Shown here: positions 44,801 through 53,895 of the stretch, piece by piece
Position numbering within the stretch: the stretch's first letter is position 1
How the letters are laid out: every line of letters starts with the position of its first letter
DNA from: JAHDHW01 sp963793295
GTDB lineage: Bacteria; Bacteroidota; Bacteroidia; Chitinophagales; Saprospiraceae
Assembly: GCA_963793295.1 (NCBI GenBank)
Contig: CAWBZX010000024.1
Location: forward strand, 62,001-126,000
Reading direction: 5' to 3'
DNA length: 64,000 nt
Made by a program: the position numbers and the translations under genes
The notes under the pieces: generated by a model
What the model was told of the DNA's origin: nothing
The model's input: the letters and a program-made list of their open reading frames with translations, nothing else
Databases searched by the model: none

Positions 44801-45454
44801 TTATTCTAAGTGGTAATCCGAAAGCCTTCGCTCGAAATGAGTTTCATAACTTGAGGAATAAAATATAGTTTGAAATACTAAACCAACATTATCTGCATAA
44901 CAATTATGCATAAAACGATCAGGTTTATCATTGTTTGGATCTGTATTCTGAACCCTTCCCTTATAATTTAAACATTCAAAAGTTCCGGAAGGAACCGTGC
45001 GTGTTTCAACAGTATCGGATACAGAATATTCTACGAGAAAGGTCGCAGGAGAATAATCAATTTGATGTAAAATATTATTAAAATCTGTAGAAGAGAATAT
45101 AATATCTCCAGCTAAGTTGACAATGTATTCACTTGAGTCACGTAAGTAAATAGTATCTTTTTCATAAGAAAAAGAAATCCAGTGTTGTTTTTGTTCAAAC
45201 GAATAGTATGTATTGTTATTAATAATTTCCTCAGCGATTATTCTGACCGTATCGCCAATATTCAATTGCTCCTCTAGTCCGGTTGTATCGTTAATCCTGT
45301 AAATATCATAAATCCAATAATTCCCCACTGAAAGAGGAAAATAGCCGGTTATGGTTGATGTAATATCTGGCGGTGGACTTTGTAGCGAGTCTTTTTTACA
45401 GTTAATGATCAACAAAGTAATCATAGATAGCAGAAGGGTTGTTTTAATTTTCAA
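44801..45454 (-). CDS. Lipoprotein of unknown function
   Basis: A 217-residue lipoprotein (lipobox IINC, Cys19). The body is an all-beta domain with the opening TGYFPLSVGNYWIYDIY, a pattern common in small Bacteroidota lipoproteins of unknown role, and the Cys-containing end PSGTFECLNYKG and FMHNCYADNVGLV. No catalytic motif. It is convergent with the PLD gene and divergent from the duplicated-domain gene. Confidence 0.7.
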   Translation of the reverse strand: MKIKTTLLLSMITLLIINCKKDSLQSPPPDITSTITGYFPLSVGNYWIYDIYRINDTTGLEEQLNIGDTVRIIAEEIINNNTYYSFEQKQHWISFSYEKDTIYLRDSSEYIVNLAGDIIFSSTDFNNILHQIDYSPATFLVEYSVSDTVETRTVPSGTFECLNYKGRVQNTDPNNDKPDRFMHNCYADNVGLVFQTIFYSSSYETHFERRLSDYHLE

Positions 45455-45799
45455 AAAGTTAATTTTTTGTTAATGAATGTTATGGAAACGTTATGGAAAT
45501 CATAAATATTATGCCTTTTTGAAAATGATCTTGAAATGCCAATAAGCTGACAAACTTGGTGTACTTTCTAAAATTGACACTTTAAGTTATTATTTGAAAG
45601 GAATTTCATTTTTAAACGAAGTGATTGTTTTTATTTTTTGGTTTGCGCTGATTAATTACTATTTTGTTTGAGTCTAATTCCGGAAATTATATTCCGCTAT
45701 ACTTCGTCATATCACATTTGAGTTTTTTATACCTTTCTACTTTCCCATAGCTTATCGATATTTTTGCCAGCGTATTTAATAACCCTTAAATCAGTAATC
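45455..45799. other. 345-base intergenic region
   Basis: Divergent spacer between a lipoprotein gene and the duplicated-domain secreted protein. It is AT-rich with no long open frame, repeat or strong hairpin that I can see. It must contain promoters for both genes, but no exact -7 box was found. Confidence 0.45.
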
Positions 45800-46624
45800 A
45801 TGCTACAAAAAAACATCAAATCACTGTCCCTTCTTTTTGCAATCTGCTATTTTTCAATAACACTTTTTCTGCCAAACAATGTAGTCGCCCAAGATGCTTC
45901 AACCATGTACTATACGGTTCAATACATGAAAGTGCCTATTGAGAATGATAATGAATATGTTAGACTGGAAACTGAAGTTTGGAAATTACTACATCAAGCC
46001 AGAAAGGATGCTGGGCTTTTAGATGGTTGGTACCTATTCAGGGTGCTTTCTCCTGCAGGAACGAATACAGAATACAATTATGTGACCGTGAATGCTTATT
46101 CATCACTTGAAAAATTAGCGGGGCATTATGAAAGTTTTGGCGTTGATTATACCAAGTTGTTAAACGGTGATCAAATTACGATGGCACTGAAAACAGACAA
46201 GATTCGGGATTTGGTAAAGGAAGAAGTGTGGCAATTGAAAGATCAGAAATTTGCAGATAATGTAGAGAACATGTACCGTTACCAGGTTGTGAATTCGATG
46301 AAACTCAGGCCTGGAGTTACTGAAAATCAATATATTGAAGTTGAAAAAATGTATTGGAAACCAATTCACGAAGCTAGAATTCAAGCTGGAAAAATGTACG
46401 GTTGGGAAATGCACAGTTTGTTGATGCCAGGAGGGACAGCAGCAGCTTATACCTGGGGAACAATAGATTATTATTCGAATTTCACCGACCTGTTTTATGA
46501 TTTCACCGATATTTTTTCAAGAATTCACAAAGGAAAGGATATTGATAAAATTTATGGAAAAACCGGTAGTACAAGGGATTTATTGACCTCAGAAGTCCGC
46601 GTACTTATTGATTATATTAAATAA
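45800..46624 (+). CDS. Secreted protein with two tandem copies of one alpha/beta domain
   Basis: I use ATG 45800 (MLQKNIKSLSLL), which gives a good signal peptide ending VVAQ, rather than TTG 45764. The mature 274-residue protein repeats one domain. Copy 1 contains EVWKLLHQARKDAGLLDGWYLFRVLSPAG; copy 2 contains KMYWKPIHEARIQAGKMYGWEMHSLLMPGG. Each is followed by a Tyr-rich strand (NYVTVNAYSS / TWGTIDYYSNF). The pattern fits a ferredoxin-like dimeric alpha/beta-barrel (ABM-like) fold in which two copies would form one unit. No ligand or enzyme is recognised. The gene precedes a fasciclin lipoprotein gene by about 190 bases. Confidence 0.75.
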   Translation: MLQKNIKSLSLLFAICYFSITLFLPNNVVAQDASTMYYTVQYMKVPIENDNEYVRLETEVWKLLHQARKDAGLLDGWYLFRVLSPAGTNTEYNYVTVNAYSSLEKLAGHYESFGVDYTKLLNGDQITMALKTDKIRDLVKEEVWQLKDQKFADNVENMYRYQVVNSMKLRPGVTENQYIEVEKMYWKPIHEARIQAGKMYGWEMHSLLMPGGTAAAYTWGTIDYYSNFTDLFYDFTDIFSRIHKGKDIDKIYGKTGSTRDLLTSEVRVLIDYIK

Positions 46625-46714
46625 GGGTTATCAAAAATTTAAAAAGAGAAGTATGTTTCTTAAGTTTGGGGTAATCTTATCAAGATCAAGTTGCCTAAAA
46701 GATGTTAGGCATTT

Positions 46715-46746
46715 GACGAAAATCATCTTTTACGATGATTTTAGTC
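46715..46746 (+). promoter_or_regulatory. Hairpin upstream of the fasciclin gene
   Basis: GAC-AAAATCATC (46715-46727) pairs with GATGATTTT-GTC (46734-46746), one mismatch, around a 6-base loop. No T-run follows, so it is more likely a leader structure or regulatory site than a terminator. It is 70 bases before the fasciclin start. Confidence 0.45.
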
Positions 46747-46815
46747 ATTGTTGTGCTGAAGTTTCTAAGGTACTTTCACAAATCATTTGAAACATCTAAC
46801 ACTAACCTAAAAAAT

Positions 46816-47382
46816 ATGAAAAAGACCCTCTTTTATTTACTTACATTCAGCATGGCAATTTTGTTATTCGCATGTACTCAGGAAACGCCAAAGAATGACA
46901 TGGAAACTGCTGAAGCTTCTTTGGACGTGACCAATCAAAGTCAAGCGGCTATTGATGATGATCTTTCTTCAAAGAATATTTTGCAAGTTGCAATTGGATC
47001 GCCTGACCATACTACTCTGGTGGCTGGTGTACAAGCCGCTGCACTTGAAACTGTATTGGCTAATAATGGTCCACTTACGGTCTTTGCTCCTAACAACGCA
47101 GCTTTTGAAAAGCTGCCAGCAGGAACGTTAGAAGAATTGCTGAAACCTGAGAATCAAAAGAAGCTCAAGCGGATAATCACATACCATGCAGCACCTGGTA
47201 CTTATAAAGGAGACTTACTAAAAAATGGCATGAGCTTGTTTATGGCTACCGGTGACAATACGAAAATTGAAGTGAATGGAGATGTGGTTACCGTTAATGG
47301 TGCTAAGATATTAGGAACCGTAGAAGCTTCAAACGGCGTGGTTCATGTAATTGATACCGTGCTCCTTCCTCCAGAAAAGTGA
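46816..47382 (+). CDS. Fasciclin (FAS1) domain lipoprotein
   Basis: A 188-residue lipoprotein using ATG 46816 (MKKTLFYLL), which gives a proper lipobox (LLFAC, Cys20); an upstream TTG at 46735 would add an untranslatable-looking leader. After a short acidic spacer, one FAS1 domain runs from about 58 to 186. It has the H1 motif PLTVFAPNNAAFEKL, the H-box region KRIITYHAAPGTY and the last strand GVVHVIDTVLLPP. Fasciclin domains mediate adhesion and matrix contacts. It is probably anchored to the outer membrane and exposed to the surface or periplasm. Confidence 0.92.
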   Translation: MKKTLFYLLTFSMAILLFACTQETPKNDMETAEASLDVTNQSQAAIDDDLSSKNILQVAIGSPDHTTLVAGVQAAALETVLANNGPLTVFAPNNAAFEKLPAGTLEELLKPENQKKLKRIITYHAAPGTYKGDLLKNGMSLFMATGDNTKIEVNGDVVTVNGAKILGTVEASNGVVHVIDTVLLPPEK

Positions 47383-47404
47383 TATGATTAAATTATAGTT
47401 TCGT

Positions 47405-47447
47405 ATAATCTCCCGGACTTGTATTAGTTTAGGAGATTATTTTTTTG
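47405..47447. terminator. Intrinsic terminator between the fasciclin and secA-like genes
   Basis: ATAATCTCC (47405-47413) pairs with GGAGATTAT (47432-47440) with a T-run after it. The right arm overlaps the last codons of the SecA-like gene, so it serves mainly the rightward fasciclin transcript. Confidence 0.75.
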
Positions 47448-49812
47448 TTGATTTATACCTTCTCTTTTGCTTTATCCTGCTGATTAAGCCTGCGATAAAT
47501 AATAGAGGAGCAGAAAAAAAATCTACCTGCATTCCAATGTTCGAACTATCGCCGAGCATTATTCCTAGTTGATTTCCAAATGGATTATCACTAATGATAT
47601 AAGTCCAGGTAGAAGATGGTTTTTCAATATTTGAAACTATTAATTCGGGCTCTTTCGAATTTATTATTGCTAAAACCTTTGTTTGTAATTGTTCAAGTAT
47701 CTCACCGAAATGTTCGTCCGTTTTTTCATGGAAATACCGCAAAGGGTTTCGACCTCCCAGTCGGACGAGGTGTATGCCATCCTTCAATTCTGTAATATAT
47801 TGTAGATGCCTTGCCCATAATTTATCGTACAAAAATAAAATATAATTTTTTAATGTTGAATCAATTTCCAAAATCACTAATTCTTCAAATTCATTTTTGA
47901 GGTGGAAGTTGTTTTGAAAAAGAATATGCTGCCTTTCATTTTGAAAGATTATTCTTTGTTTTTCTATAAACTTAGAGTATTCATAAAGCGTTTCCCGCAT
48001 TTCAAACATTTGCCCTTCAATAATTTCCTGAGCTAAACCAATTCTTTTTCTAATTATTGGAAGCTCAATGGGCTCTGGTTGTTGCTTTGATTGATAGGTC
48101 TTTGGAAACAGCTCTTTTAGCTTATATTTTATCATCAAATCATCTTCAAAAGAAATAAAAAATCGTGAAGCACCAGGATCACCCTGCCTTCCTGCTCTCC
48201 CACGAAGTTGGTTGTCAATGCGCAAACTTTCGTGGCGATTGGTGCCGATGACATACAAACCGCCCAGTTTTAAAACTTCTTCTTTTTGCTTACCCTCTTT
48301 TCCACCCAAGACAATATCGGTTCCTCGGCCCGCCATATTCGTTGAAATGGTAACAGCTCTCAAAGCACCTGCATTTGCAATAATCTCAGCTTCGAGTTCA
48401 TCATTTTTTGCATTTAAAACCTGAAAAGCTATGTTGTTTGATTCCAACATTTTTGCCAGTGATTCAGATTCTTTAACAGTTGATGTTCCGATAAGGATGG
48501 GTCGAGCGCTTTGATGAACTTCAATGATTTCTCTCAACAAGGCATTGTCTTTAGCTATTTTGTGGGAGAAAATTAAATCAGGATAATCAATTCTTTTACA
48601 CCTAATGTTTGGCGGAATAGCAATCGTTTGGAGTTTGTAGAATTTATTAAACTCTTCAGCGGATTCCATTGCTGTCGCAGTCATTCCTGCAATTTTTGGG
48701 TATTGCTGCATAAAATGTTGCAAAGTGATTGAGCCTAAAATGATTCCCTCAGATTGTATCTCCAGGTTTTCTTTCGCTTCCACCGCCATTTGCAGACCAT
48801 TTTGCCATTTCCGGTCTTCGACAATTCTGCCTGTAAATTCATCAATGAGTTTTACTTTTCTATCTTTTACAACATAATCAATATCCCGATGAAGTAACAC
48901 TTTTGCATGAATCGCAATGTTGATTGCTGCAAGCAATTCCTGTCCACTTGAAGTATATAAGGTTTGAACTGAAAAATGCTTTTCAGCTTTTTCGATTCCC
49001 TGATCCGTCAGAAATACATTTCGGGAGTAATCATCCAAAGTATAGTCTTCCGTCATCTTTAAATTTGCAACAAAAGAAGCAATTTGGTAAAGATCAAGAT
49101 CAGTCTCGGTAAGGTTTCCGGCAAGTACCAATGGATTACGTGCTTCGTCTATTAAAATGGCATCTGCTTCATCGACGATCGCAAAATGGAAGGATCGCGA
49201 TATTATTTCATTAGGTTGGTAGGCGATGAAAGTCCGTAAAAAATCAAATCCGACTTCTTTGGCTGTCGCATAAGTGATCTCGCAATTATAGGCTTTTTGT
49301 TTTTCCTCAAGACTACTGTTTTGCTGAATATAACCAACTGATAAACCCAGAAACCGATAAACGGGTGCCATCCATTCTGCATCACGTTTCGCCAAATAAT
49401 CATTGAAAGTTAAAATGTGAACACCTGCTCCTTTTAAAGCATTGAGATAGACTGGCATAACTGCTGCGAGGGTTTTACCTTCTCCGGTTTTCATTTCAGC
49501 CAGTTTACCCTCATGTAAAACCATTGCTGCGATCAATTGGACATCATAAGGACGCATGTTGAGCTGCCGTTTGCAAACTTCCCTTACCAAAGCAAAAGCT
49601 TCAACTAGCAGGGTATCGAGCGGAATATTTGATTTAGCTTTTTCTTTTATTGATCTGGAAATACTTTGAAGCTCAGCGTCTGATTTGTTTTGAAATTCAG
49701 GCTCTAATTGATTGATCATTGCCAATCGTTCCTGGTATGAGGCAAGAACATAATCGGCAACCGATTTATTAATTTTTTTATGGATTGATTTTAAAGGATT
49801 TTGAATCTTCAT
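47437..49812 (-). CDS. Short SecA-like translocase ATPase (accessory type)
   Basis: I choose ATG 49812 (MKIQNPLKSIHKK) over an upstream TTG/ATG frame, giving 791 residues. Walker A is MKTGEGKT, Walker B DEADAILIDEAR, and the second motor half has TSTVKESE, STNMAGRGTDIVLGG and NQLRGRAGRQGDPG, all as in SecA. Bacteroidota housekeeping SecA is about 1100 residues with a zinc-binding C-terminal domain; here the chain ends after a short helical region and has no CxCx8C motif. So this looks like a second SecA. Accessory SecA proteins usually pair with SecY2 or substrates encoded nearby, but no SecY-like gene is in view. The tRNA-Leu gene lies just upstream. Confidence 0.9.
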   Translation of the reverse strand: MKIQNPLKSIHKKINKSVADYVLASYQERLAMINQLEPEFQNKSDAELQSISRSIKEKAKSNIPLDTLLVEAFALVREVCKRQLNMRPYDVQLIAAMVLHEGKLAEMKTGEGKTLAAVMPVYLNALKGAGVHILTFNDYLAKRDAEWMAPVYRFLGLSVGYIQQNSSLEEKQKAYNCEITYATAKEVGFDFLRTFIAYQPNEIISRSFHFAIVDEADAILIDEARNPLVLAGNLTETDLDLYQIASFVANLKMTEDYTLDDYSRNVFLTDQGIEKAEKHFSVQTLYTSSGQELLAAINIAIHAKVLLHRDIDYVVKDRKVKLIDEFTGRIVEDRKWQNGLQMAVEAKENLEIQSEGIILGSITLQHFMQQYPKIAGMTATAMESAEEFNKFYKLQTIAIPPNIRCKRIDYPDLIFSHKIAKDNALLREIIEVHQSARPILIGTSTVKESESLAKMLESNNIAFQVLNAKNDELEAEIIANAGALRAVTISTNMAGRGTDIVLGGKEGKQKEEVLKLGGLYVIGTNRHESLRIDNQLRGRAGRQGDPGASRFFISFEDDLMIKYKLKELFPKTYQSKQQPEPIELPIIRKRIGLAQEIIEGQMFEMRETLYEYSKFIEKQRIIFQNERQHILFQNNFHLKNEFEELVILEIDSTLKNYILFLYDKLWARHLQYITELKDGIHLVRLGGRNPLRYFHEKTDEHFGEILEQLQTKVLAIINSKEPELIVSNIEKPSSTWTYIISDNPFGNQLGIMLGDSSNIGMQVDFFSAPLLFIAGLISRIKQKRRYKSTKK

Positions 49813-49989
49813 TTCACAGCACTTGATCGAGTCTCGAATTTGATAAGACCTGTTGCTTTTGATATACAAATCAAACAAGACGTCGGTAGTGAGCAGTTGT
49901 GGGACATAAGGCAGCAGAAATATATGAATCGTCAGAATCTCCAAACATTCTTAAAGCAATTTTGTATACTTGAATTCGATTCTGTGTTG

Positions 49990-50071
49990 TGCCGCAGGGG
50001 GGACTCGAACCCCCACGCCCGAAGGCACACGCACCTGAAACGTGCACGTCTACCAATTCCGCCACTGCGGC
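49990..50071 (-). tRNA. tRNA-Leu (anticodon CAG)
   Basis: The minus strand folds into a class II tRNA of 82 bases with acceptor GCCGCAG/CTGCGGC, a D-arm GGAATTGGTAGAC, an anticodon stem CACGT/GCGTG with loop TTCAGGT (anticodon CAG), a long variable arm (TGCCTTCGGGCG) and a T-arm GGGGGTTCGAGTCCCCC. Discriminator A at 49990. CCA is not encoded. A -7 box lies 17 bases upstream. Confidence 0.95.
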
Positions 50072-50087
50072 AATACATTGTAAAGTC

Positions 50088-50095
50088 CAAAGTTA
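50088..50095 (-). promoter_or_regulatory. Candidate -7 box for tRNA-Leu
   Basis: The minus strand reads TAACTTTG, an exact TAnnTTTG match, 17 bases before the 5' end of the mature tRNA. Confidence 0.5.
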
Positions 50096-50161
50096 AAAGA
50101 AAAGTTTCTTGAAAGCATTAATTATTAAAATATTCTTTCCTTCTTTTTTTCGTCAGATAAT

Positions 50162-51640
50162 TTAAAACTTTTGTCCTGTTTTTTTGATCCAAAGTAACTT
50201 TAAATCCCATTGATGAATAGTAAAATACTTTATTGAATCGGCATACGAATCTATTTCAATCCCTCTAGAGGAAAACGCCTGGTTAGAATCTTCCTCATCT
50301 TTTTCGGCGATAATTATTGCTGGATTGTATTTTTCAATCACTTCTTTATCATTAAAATAATCTTTCCAGACGGGAAAAGAAATGGCTTTGCTTTTCCAAC
50401 TTAAAGAGGGTGCCCATGCGCCAATAATGGGTCTGTCTTCGAAATTAAAATTACCCAAATAATCATTGATCTTTGAAATCGCAAATGTTCGATTTTTTAT
50501 AGACGAGGAATAATCCATGCTATTTTTTATTCCAAAAGCAACTATGAAAAGGACTGAAAAAGCTTTGATTAGATAGGCCATCTTATTTTTTCCTTTAAAG
50601 GAAATCAGTTCTACCAAAACCAAAGATATAATAGAACCCATCGAAAAAAACAAACTGATGAGATACCTGGTCGGTAAATAAAGCATGGTTAATTTATGCA
50701 ATTCTATAAAAAACCAACAGCTTAAACCGATAAATAAAAATGTAAACCTGGCTGATTTTACTGCAAAGGAATAAACCAGACCAATTAAAAACAAAACATA
50801 AAAGGAGACGGTGAAAAATCTTAAATAATCAGTATAAAAATTATGCTCCAAAATATAATTAATATGGAAGCGTAAACCAGAGAATTCGACAAATCTGTTT
50901 GCCGTTTGATCTGCCATTACATAATCGAAAAATTCCTTATTGGGCAGGTACCAAATCAAAAAATAAAGTGCTAAGTAAATAGCTAAAAAAGACGATGTGT
51001 AAATGAACTGCTTAAGCCATAGTTTTTTATTAGGAGGCCATAAAAGCAAAAAAAGTATAATAGAAAAAGGGAGAATAATAATGCTGTAAATAAATTGGAT
51101 TTTTACAAAGTATGCGAAAGAAATAAAAGTGGCGGATAAAAAACTTGATTTTAACCTGGATTGGGTCTTGTCAGACTCAACCATTATAAAAATCGCTAAG
51201 AATATTAAAACGGTTGAGAGTATCTCCGCTAAGCAGAAATGAAAAAAATGAAAAATATAATATTCACAAAAGACAATAATGAAAGAGAACAAACCCAATA
51301 ATTTATAATAATTATTGTGCTTATATATGATCAAACAAATGCCAAGTGAAAGCAGTAAAACGGACAATCTACCAACCAATAGGTCTGTTCCAAATATTTT
51401 GAAAGGAATAAATAAAACAGCACTAAATAAAGGTGTTTTAATAAAATTATCGGATTTCTTAAAGGTTAAATCTTTGTGATTGATGAAGTTTCTAATTTGG
51501 CAGGTATTGAGTCCTTCATCAGTATTTGCTCCTCGGCTGCCAGAAAGATTCACATCCGGATCCGCTAAAAGAAATGGGCGTTGTAAGGCTAATGTTAAAA
51601 TGCCAATGGCTAAAATTATGAAAAAGTAATACTTGGACAT
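50162..51640 (-). CDS. GT39/GT83-like polytopic membrane glycosyltransferase
   Basis: A 492-residue inner-membrane protein with about eleven hydrophobic segments. After helix 1 a periplasmic loop has DPDVNLSGSRGANTDEGLNTC, where the acidic Asp-Glu pair matches the catalytic loop of ArnT/PMT-type transferases, which use polyprenyl-phosphate sugars. A soluble C-terminal part of about 90 residues faces the periplasm. It is not adjacent to other glycan genes. The donor, acceptor and product are unknown. Its divergent neighbour is not evident; the 227 bases before the next gene carry no obvious site. Confidence 0.78.
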   Translation of the reverse strand: MSKYYFFIILAIGILTLALQRPFLLADPDVNLSGSRGANTDEGLNTCQIRNFINHKDLTFKKSDNFIKTPLFSAVLFIPFKIFGTDLLVGRLSVLLLSLGICLIIYKHNNYYKLLGLFSFIIVFCEYYIFHFFHFCLAEILSTVLIFLAIFIMVESDKTQSRLKSSFLSATFISFAYFVKIQFIYSIIILPFSIILFLLLWPPNKKLWLKQFIYTSSFLAIYLALYFLIWYLPNKEFFDYVMADQTANRFVEFSGLRFHINYILEHNFYTDYLRFFTVSFYVLFLIGLVYSFAVKSARFTFLFIGLSCWFFIELHKLTMLYLPTRYLISLFFSMGSIISLVLVELISFKGKNKMAYLIKAFSVLFIVAFGIKNSMDYSSSIKNRTFAISKINDYLGNFNFEDRPIIGAWAPSLSWKSKAISFPVWKDYFNDKEVIEKYNPAIIIAEKDEEDSNQAFSSRGIEIDSYADSIKYFTIHQWDLKLLWIKKTGQKF

Positions 51641-51867
51641 CCTTTAATTTGAAGTCAGTAATGGCATCCTTGTAAATCGGTTAAAATTAAAAGAATTACC
51701 TTTCTTACCCCTTATCCTAGGGACAATTTTGCCGAAGATACAATTTTCACTTTTTAAATTTTGAAATCAACCCTGGCCACAACTTTTGAAAAAAAGTCCT
51801 AGATCTGGTTTTTTAAATTAATCCATTCCGGAATGTTCCAAATGATATGGCACGCCTAAAAAAGAGA

Positions 51868-53169
51868 TTAAATTTTATTCGCGTAAAGCCTTGGTTTAGG
51901 TCGGGATGGCATTCTCTTCGCTACTTTTTCTAATGCCTGATCAATATCATGCAAAATGTCTTCAACGTTTTCTATACCAATAGATAATCTGATTAATTTT
52001 TCAGTAATTCCTAACTTTAATTTATCTGCTGGATCAACGCCAACATGAGTCATGGTTGCCGGATGTTGAGCTAAGCCTTCGGTACTTCCCAAACTTACAG
52101 CGAGCTTAAAGAGTTTAAGGTTGTTCAAAAATTGAAAGGCTTCTTTCTCGCCTCCTTTAATATCAAATGAAATCATAGCTCCAGGTGAGCTATATTGCTT
52201 TTTATACAATTCGTACATTTTATGCTTCGGATTGAGTAAACCCAGATAGTGAACCTTTTCAACTTTGGGGTGCTTATTTAAGTATTTCGCAACAATCTTG
52301 GCATTTTTCATTTGTCGCTCCATTCTTACTTTTAGGGTTTCTAAACTTCTTAGCAGCAGCCAACAAGTATTTGGACTTGCCATATTTCCAAGAAATGTCC
52401 TTAAAGTTTTTACTCTTTTCATAATTTGATTGTTCCCAAGCACCGCACCTGCAATCAGATCACTATGACCGCCAATATATTTTGTAGCAGAATAAATTAC
52501 TATATCCGCTCCCAATTGAAGGGGATGTGACCACAAAGGACCCATGTAGGTATTATCTACTGCAACAATGACCTCTTTTTCCTTTGAGCTAAAAAAGTCA
52601 GCTATTTTTCTACAACCATTTATATCAATGATATCATTTGTTGGATTAGCGGGAGTTTCTACATAGATCATTGCTAATCGATCGGATTTACCAGTTTTTT
52701 CAACTATTTCCAGCACTTCTTCAAAGCTATGATCTGAATTAAATGAGATAACTTCAACGCCAATTTTGGGTAAAAAATGATGGATAAAATGATCGGTTCC
52801 ACCGTATACCGGAGAACTATATAACAATAAATCACCTGGTTTCAAAAATTCTAAAAGCACTGTACTGATCGCTGACATACCACTTTGAAATATGGCACAG
52901 TCGTCTGCCTGATCCCACAAGCAAAGGCGATTTTCCAGTATTTCCAAATTAGGATTATTAATCCGGCTATAAATTAATCCCAATTCTTCACCTAGCTCTT
53001 TTTCTCTTAATCCGTATGCTAATTCAAAAAAAGCCTTTCCTTCTTCGGCTGTTTTGAATACAAAAGTAGATGTTTGAAAAATAGGGGTTTTTACAGCACC
53101 CTCAGACCATTCTGGTTGGTAGCCATATGACATCATTAAACTTTCCGGAGCATATTTTCGAGGTTTCAT
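51868..53169 (-). CDS. Methionine gamma-lyase/cystathionine synthase family PLP enzyme
   Basis: A 433-residue PLP-dependent Cys/Met metabolism enzyme. The Schiff-base lysine is Lys230 in YSATKYIGGHSD. Other signs are the phosphate-binding YSRINNPN (67-74), FQSGMSAIS (94-102), ETPANPTNDI (171-180) and VDNTYMGPLW. In this family MetB, cystathionine gamma-lyase and methionine gamma-lyase are hard to separate by eye. A divergent Lrp/AsnC regulator 168 bases away recalls the mdeR-mdeA pair of Pseudomonas putida, which favours methionine gamma-lyase (methionine to methanethiol, 2-oxobutyrate and ammonia). That reading rests on context. Confidence 0.9.
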   Translation of the reverse strand: MKPRKYAPESLMMSYGYQPEWSEGAVKTPIFQTSTFVFKTAEEGKAFFELAYGLREKELGEELGLIYSRINNPNLEILENRLCLWDQADDCAIFQSGMSAISTVLLEFLKPGDLLLYSSPVYGGTDHFIHHFLPKIGVEVISFNSDHSFEEVLEIVEKTGKSDRLAMIYVETPANPTNDIIDINGCRKIADFFSSKEKEVIVAVDNTYMGPLWSHPLQLGADIVIYSATKYIGGHSDLIAGAVLGNNQIMKRVKTLRTFLGNMASPNTCWLLLRSLETLKVRMERQMKNAKIVAKYLNKHPKVEKVHYLGLLNPKHKMYELYKKQYSSPGAMISFDIKGGEKEAFQFLNNLKLFKLAVSLGSTEGLAQHPATMTHVGVDPADKLKLGITEKLIRLSIGIENVEDILHDIDQALEKVAKRMPSRPKPRLYANKI

Positions 53170-53218
53170 ATTATTCTATTTTTTATTGAAATATATACTT
53201 TAAAATTACGAATTTTTG

Positions 53219-53260
53219 GATTTAATTACTATATATCATGCGAATCAAAGGAATTAAATC
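53219..53260. promoter_or_regulatory. Candidate Lrp/AsnC operator between the PLP enzyme and the regulator
   Basis: GATTTAATT (53219-53227) and AATTAAATC (53252-53260) form a perfect 9-base inverted repeat with a 24-base spacer in the divergent intergenic region. Lrp-family proteins bind imperfect AT-rich palindromes; this fits that expectation but is not proof. Confidence 0.4.
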
Positions 53261-53337
53261 TTTTATTTTGTTGATTTGAAGGATATTGTTTTTTATTTTA
53301 ATGGTATGAATGAATTTAACAGAAAAAAATTCTGCAT

Positions 53338-53802
53338 ATGGACTATAAAATTGATGCAATCGACGAAAGAATTATCCAGTTATTGCAAAAAGATGGTAAG
53401 ATGAAGATTAAGGAAATTGCCAATGAACTGAATATGACCAATACGCCCGTTTTTGATAGAATAAAGCGTCTGGAAAAAGAAGGTTTTATAATTGGATATA
53501 CCGCCATTGTCAACAAAGAAAAACTGGGTTATAATTTGGTTGCATATTGTTCTGTCACTTTGGAAAGCCATCATAAAGAATATATAAATCAATTTGTAAG
53601 TGATGTTAAAGAGCTTCCAGAAGTTATAGAGTGTTATCACATAGCTGGTATGTTTGATTATCTTTTAAAAATCTATATGAAGGATATGGTTGATTATCAG
53701 AATTTTATTACCCAAAAACTAGCTTCCCTTGCAAATATTGGCCGGGTTCAAAGTTCATTTGTATTGACGGAGATAAAAAATGAAAAAGTCTTTCCTTTAT
53801 AG
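53338..53802 (+). CDS. Lrp/AsnC family transcriptional regulator
   Basis: A 154-residue regulator. The N-terminal winged helix (about 5-55) has IDERIIQLLQKDGKMKIKEIANELNM and FDRIKRLEKEGFI; the C-terminal ligand-binding RAM domain (about 65-145) has VAYCSVTLE, VIECYHIAGMFDYLLKIYM and QSSFVLTEIKNEK. It is transcribed divergently from the methionine gamma-lyase-type gene and is a likely amino acid-responsive regulator of it. The start at 53338 gives the usual MDYKIDAIDERI opening. Confidence 0.94.
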   Translation: MDYKIDAIDERIIQLLQKDGKMKIKEIANELNMTNTPVFDRIKRLEKEGFIIGYTAIVNKEKLGYNLVAYCSVTLESHHKEYINQFVSDVKELPEVIECYHIAGMFDYLLKIYMKDMVDYQNFITQKLASLANIGRVQSSFVLTEIKNEKVFPL

Positions 53803-53895
53803 CGTTAAAGGAAGTTTCAATTTTGCCTGCAAAGCTTTTGAAAAGGTTGATCTACCATAGTCAAAACAACCGATGATCATTATTTTTTTTAAGAT

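Noticed and set aside
47437..49944. Longer SecA-like start at 49944
   Set aside because: The extra 44 residues do not resemble a SecA N-terminus and would run toward the tRNA; ATG 49812 gives the usual opening.
49871..50065. Protein-coding frame over the tRNA region
   Set aside because: The bases fold into a complete tRNA-Leu; the frame only reads through it.
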